Positions 39,109 through 48,654 of a DNA stretch of 64,000 bases are shown one piece after another. Origin of the DNA: Burkholderiales bacterium (GTDB lineage Bacteria; Pseudomonadota; Gammaproteobacteria; Burkholderiales; Casimicrobiaceae); contig JADYZP010000062.1 in assembly GCA_020853025.1 (NCBI GenBank), positions 50,477 through 114,476 of the forward strand. Direction: 5' to 3'. Both the position numbers and the translations under genes were made by a program. The notes below the pieces were generated by a model, which saw only the letters and a program-made list of their open reading frames with translations, did not search any database and was not told the DNA's origin. Numbering within the stretch: position 1 is the first letter of the stretch; every line of letters begins with the position of its first letter.

Positions 39109-39414
39109 CTATTTCACGGCTGCGGGCATGCTGAGGTTCGCCGCCGGCGCCGCGGGCGCTGCGCCCGTCGGCGGCGGGCGAACGTCCTTGCCCTGGGCCT
39201 TCATTTCCGCGAAATAACGCGCTGCCGCGCGATCTTGGGCCTTCGCGAGCTGCTCCTTGGCGAGCGCCGCATTGGCGGCAGCCTTGGCTTTCGCCTCTTC
39301 TGCGGTGGCCTTCTGCGCATCGGTCATCGGCGGGGCCGGCGGCAGCTTCGCCACGGCCAGACCGAAGCTCGCCACCACCAGAGCGGCCCCGAACAACGCG
39401 CGGATCGTCTTCAT
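39109..39414 (-). CDS. Small secreted Ala/Lys-rich protein, end of fdh operon
   Basis: 101 residues: MKTIRALFGAALVVASFGLA is a signal peptide, then a helical Ala/Lys/Glu region (AEEAKAKAAANAALAKEQLAK) and a Pro/Ala-rich tail. It lies 57 bp downstream of the formate dehydrogenase cytochrome b gene on the same strand, so it is probably the last gene of that operon. No family function known to me. Confidence 0.65.
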   Translation of the reverse strand: MKTIRALFGAALVVASFGLAVAKLPPAPPMTDAQKATAEEAKAKAAANAALAKEQLAKAQDRAAARYFAEMKAQGKDVRPPPTGAAPAAPAANLSMPAAVK

Positions 39415-39471
39415 CGCTTTCCTTCCTCCTCCTGCTAGTGCAGCGTTTCGCCCTAAGCGATTGCCGTAAAG

Positions 39472-40518
39472 CTAAACGGTGCGATGCTGCGCCGCCAGCG
39501 GTACCGCCCCCTCGCCCGCAGACTTGCCAGACTTCACTTCGTTGTACCAGTACTCGTGATGCTCCTTTGCCCAGGTCTCGTCGACGTACCCGGTGCGCAT
39601 CGCGTCGAGTGCGCCGCGCATGCCGATGGTGCCGAGGTAGATGTGGCCGGCGACGAGGATGGTCCCGACCATGGCCGCAACCATGTGCACGATGTTGGTG
39701 ATCTGCATCGTCTGCCGGGTCTGGTCGAAATTCGGGAAATCGAGAATCAGGCCGGTGACGCACAGCGTGATGCCGGAGGCGACGACCATCAGCCAGAACA
39801 GGAGTTTCTGCCCGGCATTGGCCTTGCCGGCGGGCACGTGCGTGCGGCTGAACATGCCGCCCGCTTTCTTGAGCCACGTCCAGTCGTAGGCGCGGAACAG
39901 GTTCGTGCGCAGGAACATGACGATCATGATCGGCAGCAAGACCACCAACACGAGGCCGACGAAGTTGTGCAACCACTTCGACAACGTGGCGAGCCACGAA
40001 AAGAGCGTGTAGCCGATCAGCGGCAGCAGCACTGCCTTGCCGAAGGTGACGACGAGGCCGGTCAGCGCAAGCGTGACGAACGTGATCGCAACCCCCCAGT
40101 GCACGGCACGCTCGACCAGCGTGAAGCGCTCGATCATGCGTCCGGTGGGCGGCGACTTCAGCGATATCGGCCCGCGCCACACGTAGAACACCGCGATCGC
40201 GACCAGCGTCAGCGCGAACAGAAATCCGCCGACAGCTGCCAGCGGTACGCGTGCCGCGCGCCACGTCTGGCCCTCCGGCTGAATCAGGACGTTCGTCTCG
40301 CGTCCGCGCACGCCCGTGATCTGCGGCTCACCCGAACGTACGGCGCTCCAGACCGGTTGGTTGTTGAGCGGCTGCACGCGTTGCTGCATCACCTGCTGCT
40401 TCGCCTGTTCGGCTTGCTGCGGGTTCAGTGCCGGCGACTGGGCGGCGGCGATGCCCACCCACGCCAAGCCGGCCAAAAGGACCAACGAACGAGCCACGGC
40501 AATGAGATCGTTGCGCAT
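39472..40518 (-). CDS. Formate dehydrogenase cytochrome b556 (gamma) subunit
   Basis: Membrane subunit that passes electrons from the Fe-S subunit to quinone. The start MRNDLIAVARSLVLLAGL at 40518 has GAGGAGG upstream. A signal peptide and a ~100-residue periplasmic, Gln-rich region are followed by one helix, then the four-helix cytochrome b fold with haem-ligand histidines in RFTLVERAVHW, SKWLHNFVGL and IVHMVAAMVGT. The long periplasmic N-terminus is a feature of the betaproteobacterial form. 348 residues. Confidence 0.9.
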   Translation of the reverse strand: MRNDLIAVARSLVLLAGLAWVGIAAAQSPALNPQQAEQAKQQVMQQRVQPLNNQPVWSAVRSGEPQITGVRGRETNVLIQPEGQTWRAARVPLAAVGGFLFALTLVAIAVFYVWRGPISLKSPPTGRMIERFTLVERAVHWGVAITFVTLALTGLVVTFGKAVLLPLIGYTLFSWLATLSKWLHNFVGLVLVVLLPIMIVMFLRTNLFRAYDWTWLKKAGGMFSRTHVPAGKANAGQKLLFWLMVVASGITLCVTGLILDFPNFDQTRQTMQITNIVHMVAAMVGTILVAGHIYLGTIGMRGALDAMRTGYVDETWAKEHHEYWYNEVKSGKSAGEGAVPLAAQHRTV

Positions 40519-40532
40519 GCGCGTAGCCTCCT

Positions 40533-40769
40533 CTAGGAACCGATCCGCCGATATTCGTTCTGGTTCTGCGTGCGGTTGCGAATATCGCGCTCCCACAGCG
40601 CCTTGTCGCCGTTGAACGGAGCCGCCGCATACGGCGGTTGATCGGCCTTGCCCTGATACGTGCCCTGCTTGTAGCTGATCACCTGCGGCCGCTCGCCGCA
40701 GCCGGCGATCACCATCATGGCCGCCGCACCGAATGCCAGCGCCGCGATCTTGGTCTTCGGCGTCATCAT
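40533..40769 (-). CDS. Small lipoprotein of the fdh operon
   Basis: 78 residues with a lipobox (MVIAGC, Cys at about residue 24), then a short polar part ending ERDIRNRTQNQNEYRRIGS. Small lipoproteins of this shape recur between the Fe-S and cytochrome subunits of betaproteobacterial formate dehydrogenase operons. Its start overlaps the stop of the upstream Fe-S gene by 4 bp. Function unknown. Confidence 0.72.
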   Translation of the reverse strand: MMTPKTKIAALAFGAAAMMVIAGCGERPQVISYKQGTYQGKADQPPYAAAPFNGDKALWERDIRNRTQNQNEYRRIGS

Positions 40770-41422
40770 GATTTGCCTCCCTGTGCCGGTGCGGCAGGTG
40801 CAGGCGACGAGCCGCCAGGTCCGGATTTCGGCGCCTCGGGTCGGCCGTAGGCAGTCACCCAGCCCCAGACTTCGCTGCCCTTGCCGCGTACCGTGGCGCG
40901 CTGCCTGAAAATGTCGGCGATGGTGTTACCGTCACCGGCAAGCAGCGCCTTGGTCGAACACATCTCGGCGCATGCTGGAAGCTTGCCTTCGGCCAGACGG
41001 TTACGGCCGTACTTCTTGAACTCGGCCTCCGAATTGTCGACTTCGGGGCCTCCCGCGCAGAAGGTGCACTTGTCCATCTTTCCGCGGACGCCGAAGGCGC
41101 CGGCCTGCGGAAACTGGGGCGCGCCGAAGGGGCAGGCGTAGAAGCAGTAGCCGCAGCCGATGCACAGGTCCTTGTCGTGCAGCACCAGGCCCTCTCCGCT
41201 GTGGTAGAAGCAGTCGACGGGGCAGACGGCCATGCACGGCGCGTCCGAGCAGTGCATGCACGCCACGGAAATCGAGCGTTCGCCGGGAACGCCGTCGTTG
41301 ATCGTCACCACGCGGCGGCGGTTGACTCCCCATGGAACGTCGTTTTCCTGCTTGCAGGCGGTGACGCAGCCGTTGCACTCGATGCAGCGCTCGGCGTCGC
41401 AGAGGAACTTCATTCTGGCCAT
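40766..41422 (-). CDS. Formate dehydrogenase iron-sulfur (beta) subunit
   Basis: 218-residue electron-transfer subunit with four 4Fe-4S clusters. Motifs: CIECNGCVTACK, CMHCSDAPCMAVCPVDC, CIGCGYCFYACPFGAP, and C-terminal cysteines CTFC ... CAEMC. It lacks the C-terminal membrane anchor found in E. coli FdnH and must dock to the gamma subunit otherwise. It precedes the small lipoprotein (4-bp overlap) and follows fdhA after 13 bp. Confidence 0.93.
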   Translation of the reverse strand: MARMKFLCDAERCIECNGCVTACKQENDVPWGVNRRRVVTINDGVPGERSISVACMHCSDAPCMAVCPVDCFYHSGEGLVLHDKDLCIGCGYCFYACPFGAPQFPQAGAFGVRGKMDKCTFCAGGPEVDNSEAEFKKYGRNRLAEGKLPACAEMCSTKALLAGDGNTIADIFRQRATVRGKGSEVWGWVTAYGRPEAPKSGPGGSSPAPAAPAQGGKS

Positions 41423-41435
41423 GGCTCGATCCTTC

Positions 41436-44336
41436 CTATGCCTTCTTGGCGACCTGGCACAGCGTCGTCTTGGTTTCCTGCATCATCGTCACCGCATCGT
41501 AGCCATAGGTGGTGTTGGTGTTCACCGCTTCCCCACGGACGATTGGTGCAGCACCTTCCGGATAGAACTCGAGCATGTCCTTGCCCTCCCACCATCCGGC
41601 GAAATGAAACGGGATGAACGTGGTGCCGGGGCCGACGCGGTTGGTCACCAGCGTCTTCACCGAGATCTTCGCACCGGAGGGCGAGTGCACCCAGACGTAC
41701 TCGCCGTCCTGGATCCGGCGGTCGTTGGCATCCTTCGGGTTGATCTCGATGAAATTCTCCGGCTGCAACTCGGCAAGCCATTTGTTCGAGCGCGTTTCGT
41801 CACCGCCGCCTTCGTATTCGACCAGTCGCCCGCTGGTAAGAATAAGCGGGAACTTCTCGGACACCTTGTCGGCGACGTTCTTCTCCTGGACGCTCTTGAA
41901 CTGCGTCGGCAGCCGCCAGAACGTCTTCTTGTCGTCGTGCGTCGGGTACTTGGCGACCAGGTCCGGACGCGGCGAGAACAAGGGTTCCCGGTGCTGCGGG
42001 ACGGCGTCCGGAAAATTCCACACGACGGCGCGTGCTTTCGCGTTGCCGAACGGATGGCAGCCATGTTTCATCGACACGCGCTGAATTCCGCCCGAAAGGT
42101 CGGTTTTCCAGTTCTTCCCCTCGGCCGCCTTCTTTTCGTCGTCGGTCAGATCGTTCCACCACCCGAGCTTTTTCAAAAGAACGTCATCGAACTCCGGGTA
42201 TCCGGTGGTGAGAGCACCGCCCTTCGGATACGAGCCGTCCGCCGCGAGCAGCGGCACGCCGTCGCGCTCGACGCCGAAGTTGGCACGGAAGCAGCCGCCG
42301 CCGTCCATCATGTGCCGGGAAGTCTGGTACAGGTTGGGAGAGCCCGGGTGCTTGATCTCCGCGGTTCCGTAGCAAGGCCACGGCAAGCCGAAATAATCGC
42401 CGTCGCAGGGACCACCTCGGGCACGCAGCGTCTTCACGTCGAAGGTCGACATGTTCTTCATGTGCAGCTTCAGTCGCTCCGGCGACTGGCCGGTGTAGCC
42501 GATCGTCCACGTGCCGTGGTTGATTTCCTTCAAAATCGACTCGGGTGTGGGCTCGTCCCAGCCGCCCTTGTCCTTCACCATTTCGTAGTTCTTGGTGAAC
42601 TCCTTGTCGAAACCGAACTTCTTCGCAAAGGCGACCATGAGCGTGTGGTCGGGCTTCGACTCGAACAGCGGCTCGATCACCTTCTCGCGCCACTGCAGCG
42701 AACGGTTCGATGCGGTGACCGAGCCGGAGGTCTCGAACTGCGTACACGCGGGCAGCAGGTAGACGCCTTCCTTGCGCACCATCGCGCACATCGCCGCCGT
42801 CGCCGAAGGATAGGGGTCGATGATGACCATCAGGTCGAGCTTCTTCATCGCCTCGAGCATGTCCTTGCCGCGCGACTGGCTGTTCGGCGCGTGGCCCCAG
42901 TACACCACCCCCTTCACATTCGGACCCTGGTCGATCGTGTCGTTCGGGTAGACGACGGCATCGAACCAGCGCGACACCGTGGTACCGGGCTTGGTCATCA
43001 TTCCTTCGGCATACTGCTTCTTCAGCCACTCGTAGTCCACATCCCAGACCTTCGCCCAGTGCTTCCACGAACCTTCGGCCACGCCGTAGTAGCCGGGAAG
43101 CGAATCGGGGTTCGGGCCGATGTCGGTCGCACCCTGCACGTTGTCGTGGCCGCGGAAGATGTTGGCGCCGCCGCCGGATACGCCAATGTTGCCGAGCGCC
43201 AGCTGCACGATGCACGACGCGCGGACCATCGCGTTGCCGATCGAGTGCTGCGTCTGCCCCATGCACCAGACGAGCGTCGACGGCCGGTTCTTGGCCATCA
43301 TCTCGGCGACCTTGGCCATTTGCGCCTCGGGCACGCCACAGACTTCCTCGACCTTGTCGGGAGTCCACTTCGCCATCACGTCTTCCTTCACCTTCTCCAT
43401 GCCGTAGACGCGGTCGCTGATGTACTGCTTGTCTTCCCAGCCGTTCTTGAAAACGTGATAGAGCACGCCGAAGAGGAAAGGGATGTCGGTGCCGGAGCGG
43501 ATGCGCACGTACTCGTCCGCCTTGGCCGCCGTCCGCGTGAAGCGCGGGTCGACGACGATCATCTTCGCGCCGTTTTCCTTCGCATGCAGCATGTGCAGCA
43601 TCGACACCGGGTGCGCCTCGGCCGCGTTGCTGCCGATGTACAACGCGCACTTACTGTTCTGCATGTCGTTGTAGGAATTGGTCATCGCGCCGTAGCCCCA
43701 GGTATTGGCTACGCCGGCGACCGTCGTCGAGTGGCAGATCCGCGCCTGGTGATCGCAGTTGTTGGTGCCGAAGAACGACACGAACTTGCGCATCAGGTAC
43801 GACTGCTCGTTATTGTGCTTCGAGCTGCCGATCCAGAATACGCCGTCGGGCCCCGAGTCCTTGCGGATCGCGAGCAGCTTGTCGGAGACTTCGGTGAGCG
43901 CCTGGTCCCACGACAGGCGCTGCCATTTGCCGTTGACCAGCTTCATCGGCGTCTTCAGCCGATGCGACTGCTCGATGATGCCGTGTTCACGGACCGCCGC
44001 GCCCTTGGCGCAGTGCGAGCCCAGGTTGAGCGGCGACTCGAATACCGGCTCCTGTCGCGTCCAGACGCCGTTCTCGACGGTCGCGTCGACCGCGCAGCCG
44101 ACCGAGCAGTGCGTGCATACGGTGCGCTTGACCTCGACCTTGGCGCCTTCCGTGGCGGCCTCGGCGGTCGCGATCGTGCCGTAGGGCAGCTGGCTCGCGA
44201 AAGCACCGGCACCGGCGGCCAGCCCCGAGCGCTTGAGAAACGTCCGGCGGTCCATCGTCGGCAACCTCGTTCCGGTGAGCCTCTTCAAGCGGGGCCCGGT
44301 GGCAGCTACTGCGTCGGTCTTTCGGGTCAGCAACAT
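41436..44336 (-). CDS. Formate dehydrogenase catalytic (alpha) subunit, cysteine type, Tat-exported
   Basis: 966-residue Mo-bisMGD enzyme that oxidises formate to CO2. A twin-arginine signal DRRTFLKRSGLAAGAG begins at about residue 29, so it is exported folded. The 4Fe-4S site is CTHCSVGC ... SHCAKG. The Mo ligand is Cys at about residue 201 (RICHSTTVAG), where E. coli FdnG has selenocysteine; the following His is kept. The ATG at 44336 has AGGAGG upstream. The full length and the operon agree with a respiratory enzyme facing the periplasm. Confidence 0.94.
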   Translation of the reverse strand: MLLTRKTDAVAATGPRLKRLTGTRLPTMDRRTFLKRSGLAAGAGAFASQLPYGTIATAEAATEGAKVEVKRTVCTHCSVGCAVDATVENGVWTRQEPVFESPLNLGSHCAKGAAVREHGIIEQSHRLKTPMKLVNGKWQRLSWDQALTEVSDKLLAIRKDSGPDGVFWIGSSKHNNEQSYLMRKFVSFFGTNNCDHQARICHSTTVAGVANTWGYGAMTNSYNDMQNSKCALYIGSNAAEAHPVSMLHMLHAKENGAKMIVVDPRFTRTAAKADEYVRIRSGTDIPFLFGVLYHVFKNGWEDKQYISDRVYGMEKVKEDVMAKWTPDKVEEVCGVPEAQMAKVAEMMAKNRPSTLVWCMGQTQHSIGNAMVRASCIVQLALGNIGVSGGGANIFRGHDNVQGATDIGPNPDSLPGYYGVAEGSWKHWAKVWDVDYEWLKKQYAEGMMTKPGTTVSRWFDAVVYPNDTIDQGPNVKGVVYWGHAPNSQSRGKDMLEAMKKLDLMVIIDPYPSATAAMCAMVRKEGVYLLPACTQFETSGSVTASNRSLQWREKVIEPLFESKPDHTLMVAFAKKFGFDKEFTKNYEMVKDKGGWDEPTPESILKEINHGTWTIGYTGQSPERLKLHMKNMSTFDVKTLRARGGPCDGDYFGLPWPCYGTAEIKHPGSPNLYQTSRHMMDGGGCFRANFGVERDGVPLLAADGSYPKGGALTTGYPEFDDVLLKKLGWWNDLTDDEKKAAEGKNWKTDLSGGIQRVSMKHGCHPFGNAKARAVVWNFPDAVPQHREPLFSPRPDLVAKYPTHDDKKTFWRLPTQFKSVQEKNVADKVSEKFPLILTSGRLVEYEGGGDETRSNKWLAELQPENFIEINPKDANDRRIQDGEYVWVHSPSGAKISVKTLVTNRVGPGTTFIPFHFAGWWEGKDMLEFYPEGAAPIVRGEAVNTNTTYGYDAVTMMQETKTTLCQVAKKA

Positions 44337-44351
44337 GGCGGCCTCCTCTGC

Positions 44352-44597
44352 CTAGATCCGGGTTGTCGCGTAGTAATCGCGCACGTGTTCGGTTTCGCGA
44401 TATCCGCGCGCGGCATTATCCCCATCCGAGGTCGCCTGACCGGTGGTCGGTGCGGCGAGCGGCTGCGCCGCTGCCGCTGCAGCACCGACGCCACCCGCAC
44501 TCAGGGCGAGCAGGAAACGACGGCGTTTGGGATCGGGGGACTGCGCCGGATGCGCCGTGACCGACGCTTGCGCTTCACGCTGGGAAGAGTGGCTCAT
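44352..44597 (-). CDS. Formate dehydrogenase region Tat-target protein
   Basis: 81 residues from the ATG at 44597 (GGAGGTGCGC upstream). The N-terminal half is polar with KRRRFLLALSAGGVGAAAAA, a Tat-like signal, and only ~30 residues follow. This matches the small 'formate dehydrogenase region TAT target' family (TIGR02811) always found beside these enzymes. Its role is not established. Confidence 0.8.
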   Translation of the reverse strand: MSHSSQREAQASVTAHPAQSPDPKRRRFLLALSAGGVGAAAAAAQPLAAPTTGQATSDGDNAARGYRETEHVRDYYATTRI

Positions 44598-44677
44598 GCG
44601 CACCTCCAAAAAAAAACGTTGCAACGTGACTGTTTTGTACATTGTACTCCCGCCGCGCGGGTTCGGTACATGCGTCG

Positions 44678-45310
44678 TCATTCGATGGCGAGCGAGTCAC
44701 GTTCGACCGCCAGGAAGCAATGCGTGAATGATGCAACGTACCGATAATAGTCGGCAACCTGGCTTTCGCATATTGCACTGCAACAATCGAATACCCAGGG
44801 GCCGATCCGGCGCTCGAAGAATGCCTTTTGCGTTGCCACCGGCTCCGGTTGTCGGTCAGCGAGGCCGACGATCAGGATGCGCATGATTTCGCATAGCGCC
44901 GCCAGGTGGTCCTCATAGATGACAGAATCGCTTTGACGGGCGAGCCCCAGTTTCGCCAGGTCGGCGCGCACACCGACCAGCGGCCGCTGCAGCGTCGCCT
45001 CATTGATCCAGTACGACGCATACAGGTTGCACTCGCTCTTGCCGACGCCGATGAACAGACTTGTATATTCGTCATCGGCCGCCTGTGCGTCCATCGTGCG
45101 GCTGGCAAGCACAAGCCTGTTCCACGCGCCGGCAAGCGGGTTGACACCATCGTCGGTCCACGACTCCGTCGCCCCGAGATCGGCGAGCAGCGCAGCATCG
45201 GGTGGCCCCGCATACAGCCGCGCGAGCAGCGCGTAGAAATCGGCGCGAGCCTGGTCTTCCGGCGCGATCGGCCGTTGCATCGGCATCGGGGCTGTGGTCA
45301 TCGGTTCCAT
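44678..45310 (-). CDS. TorD-family molybdoenzyme chaperone
   Basis: 210-residue all-helical protein; start MEPMTTAPMPMQRPIAPED at 45310, overlapping the stop of the upstream ferredoxin gene by one base. Family features: ADFYALLARLY near the start, EYTSLFIGVGKSECNLYASYW in the middle (in part) and a CEIMRILI segment. TorD-like chaperones bind the Tat signal of a molybdoenzyme and aid cofactor insertion; the context points to the formate dehydrogenase alpha subunit. Confidence 0.85.
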   Translation of the reverse strand: MEPMTTAPMPMQRPIAPEDQARADFYALLARLYAGPPDAALLADLGATESWTDDGVNPLAGAWNRLVLASRTMDAQAADDEYTSLFIGVGKSECNLYASYWINEATLQRPLVGVRADLAKLGLARQSDSVIYEDHLAALCEIMRILIVGLADRQPEPVATQKAFFERRIGPWVFDCCSAICESQVADYYRYVASFTHCFLAVERDSLAIE

Positions 45311-47388
45311 CACAGCAGCCGTATGTCGGCGCTGTCTTCGTGCTGGATCAAGTCGACCACGCGGCAGTCCGCGCACATCTTCAGGCGATCGAGTGCACCC
45401 GGAGCCGACCACATCGAGTGCGCCGCGAGCCGGTCCAGCATCGCCTCGACCATCCTTTGTGTGCCGACCGGCTTGCCGCACTTGACGCAGGCGTAGATCG
45501 CCGCCTCGTTGAGCACGCGCGGCGTCTTCGCCGTGGGCGTCAGGTCGAGCTGTGGTATCAGCGTGATCGCATGTTCGGGACAGGTGGCCGCGCAGATCCC
45601 GCACTGGACGCACTTTGCCTCGATGAAACGCAGCTGCGGCGCCTCGGCGTTGTCGAGGATCGCGGACTCCGGGCACGAACCGACGCAGGCCAGGCACATC
45701 GTGCATGCGTCCTTGTTGATCTCGATTGCGCCGTACGGAGAACCATTAGGCAGTGCAATCCGCTGCTGTGGAACCGGCGCATGCGCGGCAAGATGCTCGA
45801 GCGCCATCGCCGCGGTGGTGCGCTTGTCGGCAGTCGCGGCAAACGAGCCCGGCACACGAACGCCCAGCGCGCGAGGCCAGCGCCAAAGCGCGTCGAGATC
45901 GTCGGCGTCGACCACGCGCAGGTGCGCGCCCTGGTAGCCCAGCGCATTGGCGATCGTATCGGCGACACGCATCTGGAATTCCAGCGCTTCGCGGTACTGC
46001 GGCGCCTCTTCGCCGGTGGCGATCACCGCGATCTGCGACGCGCCCCAGGCAAGTGCTGCCAGCCAGACGTCGAGGCCGACCGCTGCGATGTGATGAACCT
46101 CGAGGGGAATCATCCGCGCCGGCAGGCCCTTGCCGCGCCGCGCGAGGCGTGCGATCGAGTCGCGGCCGTCTTCGGCGTGGAACAAGAGGCAGGCGTCGCG
46201 TCCTCCGGCCTTCGTGTACGTCGCCAGCGCGGTCCTGATCCGCGCGCCAAGGTCGGGCGCCGATGGGTAGGTGTAGGTCAGAGCGCCGGACGGGCACACC
46301 GTGGTGCAGGCGCCGCAGCCGGCACAAAGATGCGTCTCGACGAAAACGCCGTCCCCATCGGCCCGGATCGCCAGCGTCGAGCAGACATCGATGCATTGCG
46401 TGCATCCGGTCTTCTGCGATCGACTGTGCGCGCACAGCGACGCCTTGTAATGCACGAACTTCGGCTTCTCGAATTCGCCGGTCAGGTTCGCGAGTTCGGT
46501 CACGGCCTTCGCTTGCACGACCGGGTCGGCGCCCGCGCCGAAATAGCCCTGCGGTGGCTGATGCTGGCGGAACCAGGCGCTGCGGTGAAGGTCCAGCACC
46601 AGGTCGAAGCGTTCGCTGCGCGTGCGATCGGCACGCGCAAAGTCGATCGCCCCCACCGCGCCGCAGGCGGTGACGCACGCACGATGACTCTTGCAGCGGT
46701 CGAGATCGATCTGGTAGCTGTCGTCGATCGCGTGCTCGGGGCAGACGCGAAGGCACGCGTTGCAACGTGTGCACAGATCGAGGTCGATCGGGTTGTCCTG
46801 CTCCCAGCTCGCCGTGAACGATCCGAGCCAGCCGGTCAACGCGGTCAGCCGTCCCGTGTACACCGGATAGGTGCGCTGCGCCGGCAGCGCCGCGCCGTTC
46901 GTGCGGCCGGTGGCCAGCACGGTCACGGCGAGACGCTCGTGCAGCGTGTCGGCCCACCCCAGCGCCGCATCGAGAGGGCCGGTGATCAAGAGCTGCCCCT
47001 CGGAGCGATAGCTGACGCTGGGTACAGGGTCGGGATCGGGTAACGCAGCCATGGCGAGCAAAGCCGCGATCTTGGGTGTCGCCTCCGACGCCTCTGCCGA
47101 CCAGCCTGCGGCTTCGCGGATATTCACGAAGCGGATTTCCTGCGCGCGCCCACCCTCCTCCGCGGCGTCGCCGAGCAGGCGCTGTTCCTGCGTGCAGGCG
47201 ACGAGCAGATCACCCTGCGCGCCGGCGACGAAGGCGGCGAGTTCGCGCTGGCAGAGCATCGTGTGCACGGGTGGCGCCGACGGCAGCGCAAGCGCGCGCG
47301 CCAGCGCCGGCGCATCGAGTGGCATCGTCTTGTTGCAGTTGCAGACGAAAAGTCTTTTGCCGGCGAGTTGCGCTTCTTCGGCGCTCAT
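45310..47388 (-). CDS. Polyferredoxin (multi-4Fe-4S protein) of the fdh operon
   Basis: 692 residues. At least four canonical CxxCxxCxxxC clusters: CTRCNACLRVCPEH, CAGCGACTTVCPSG, CTMCLACVGSCPES and CVQCGICAATCPEH, plus partial sets (CTQCIDVCS, CVKCGKP, CADCR). The N-terminal part resembles an HdrA/MvhD-type CxCN region (VCNCNKTM). Such proteins recur in betaproteobacterial formate dehydrogenase operons; electron storage or transfer during maturation is plausible but unproven. Coupled to its neighbours by short overlaps at both ends. Confidence 0.8.
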   Translation of the reverse strand: MSAEEAQLAGKRLFVCNCNKTMPLDAPALARALALPSAPPVHTMLCQRELAAFVAGAQGDLLVACTQEQRLLGDAAEEGGRAQEIRFVNIREAAGWSAEASEATPKIAALLAMAALPDPDPVPSVSYRSEGQLLITGPLDAALGWADTLHERLAVTVLATGRTNGAALPAQRTYPVYTGRLTALTGWLGSFTASWEQDNPIDLDLCTRCNACLRVCPEHAIDDSYQIDLDRCKSHRACVTACGAVGAIDFARADRTRSERFDLVLDLHRSAWFRQHQPPQGYFGAGADPVVQAKAVTELANLTGEFEKPKFVHYKASLCAHSRSQKTGCTQCIDVCSTLAIRADGDGVFVETHLCAGCGACTTVCPSGALTYTYPSAPDLGARIRTALATYTKAGGRDACLLFHAEDGRDSIARLARRGKGLPARMIPLEVHHIAAVGLDVWLAALAWGASQIAVIATGEEAPQYREALEFQMRVADTIANALGYQGAHLRVVDADDLDALWRWPRALGVRVPGSFAATADKRTTAAMALEHLAAHAPVPQQRIALPNGSPYGAIEINKDACTMCLACVGSCPESAILDNAEAPQLRFIEAKCVQCGICAATCPEHAITLIPQLDLTPTAKTPRVLNEAAIYACVKCGKPVGTQRMVEAMLDRLAAHSMWSAPGALDRLKMCADCRVVDLIQHEDSADIRLL

Positions 47389-47987
47389 GAGGTCTTCTTC
47401 CTGTCGCTCACCGGCACCGCGTCGGCGTACGCTGGCGACTCGGTGTCGATGTTCGTTGGCGCCGACGCGTCGGCGTCGGCGGTCGCGAGCGCCGTTGGCG
47501 TGGATCCGGCAATGGGTGGAGACGCGGCCGCGTCTGCCGCGACGACTTCGCCATCGGTCACTGTCCGGTGCTGTTCATCACTTGCCAGTGCCGTGTACAC
47601 CGCGTCGAGCTTGGCCAGCATTCCGGCTGGCATCGGATCGGACTGCGTGTAATCGCCTGTATAGATGTCGAGTCCATCCATCACGTTGAAACGTGAGTCG
47701 CTGAACAGCTTCTTGAGCGCCGCATGCTTGACGTCTTCATCGATCTGCGGCCGCATGAAGACGCTGAAATCCGATTCGATGGTCAGCGTTGCGACCGGCG
47801 GCAGCGGCGCATCCGCCTGCGTATCCGTGCTTGGCACGGTCGGCGCGACCGCTCCGCTCGCCGGCGAGGTGTCGACAGCGGCGGGCGCTACTGCGGCGGC
47901 CGGTGGCGCACCCCGCGCCGCGTCGAGCTTGCGACGCGACCAGCGCGACAGCGAGAACGGCTCCGGGGTCTTCGGGTCGTCGGCCAC
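47385..47987 (-). CDS. DUF3306 protein
   Basis: About 200 residues. The diagnostic motif FSLSRWSRRKLDAARG lies near the start, followed by a Pro/Ala-rich linker and a conserved C-terminal region (DEDVKHAALKKLFSDSRFNVMDGLDIYTGDYT, in part). I place the start at a GTG (47987) because it is free of overlap and ~10 residues before the motif; an ATG at 48050 or TTG at 47999 are alternatives. DUF3306 genes accompany DUF3305 and formate dehydrogenase; function unknown. Confidence 0.75.
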   Translation of the reverse strand: MADDPKTPEPFSLSRWSRRKLDAARGAPPAAAVAPAAVDTSPASGAVAPTVPSTDTQADAPLPPVATLTIESDFSVFMRPQIDEDVKHAALKKLFSDSRFNVMDGLDIYTGDYTQSDPMPAGMLAKLDAVYTALASDEQHRTVTDGEVVAADAAASPPIAGSTPTALATADADASAPTNIDTESPAYADAVPVSDRKKTS

Positions 47988-48003
47988 TGCGACGGTCAAT
48001 CCT

Positions 48004-48522
48004 TCAGCGTCCGTGCCCGCCACGCGGACGGTCACGCACGAAGGCGCCATCGCGAAACGGGTCGTTGCGCCTGACCTTGCGCTTGGGCTCCGGCTTGTAG
48101 TGGAGCGCGACAAAGGCTGCAAGCCATGCGCGAATCGGGTCTGGCAGTGGCACGGGATCGACCCGCTCGCCGCCGTCCATGTACCGCCCGGCCTGGTTGT
48201 AGCTCAAGGTAACGATCTCCGGATACGCTGCGGGTTCGCTCCCATCTTCGCTGAAACGCCACATCACGAACACGATCGGGGTATCGGAGGTCAGATTGAG
48301 GAAATACCCTTCGGCCTCCGTGGGATGCAGTTCGATCGGCATTCGCGGAAAACGCCATGTCGTTCGCTCGGGTCCGTCGGCCACGCATTCGGGTACACCC
48401 GGTACCAGCGCGCCCTCGGCGACGGGAATGATGGACGCCGGCTGCCACTGCTCGCTGATCCAGCGATTGGCGAGCGGGATACGGTCCATCAGCACGTCGA
48501 CTGAAAAGTATATTGGCAGCAT
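48004..48522 (-). CDS. DUF3305 protein
   Basis: 172 residues from the ATG at 48522 (an ATG at 48552 would add ten). The start motif [19 protein letters not shown] is typical of DUF3305, with an [15 protein letters not shown] core and a conserved [13 protein letters not shown] near the end. It is the first gene of the leftward fdh operon and divergent from moaA. Function unknown; the constant pairing with formate dehydrogenase suggests an assembly role. Confidence 0.78.
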   Translation of the reverse strand: MLPIYFSVDVLMDRIPLANRWISEQWQPASIIPVAEGALVPGVPECVADGPERTTWRFPRMPIELHPTEAEGYFLNLTSDTPIVFVMWRFSEDGSEPAAYPEIVTLSYNQAGRYMDGGERVDPVPLPDPIRAWLAAFVALHYKPEPKRKVRRNDPFRDGAFVRDRPRGGHGR

Positions 48523-48654
48523 GGGTATGGTCGCAACGCGCGCACACGACATATGAACCACGTCGGATCCTGCCGATCATACAGCAGACAGCAGCGACAA
48601 GCAGGCGTTCAACGCCGCCGTCTGCTACCATTTCCACTCACGTTCGAGTACACG

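Noticed and set aside
41232-44747. 1171-aa plus-strand ORF over the fdh genes
   Set aside because: It is antisense to fdhA with its complete motifs; composition (Arg/His/Val-rich) is a GC-bias shadow.
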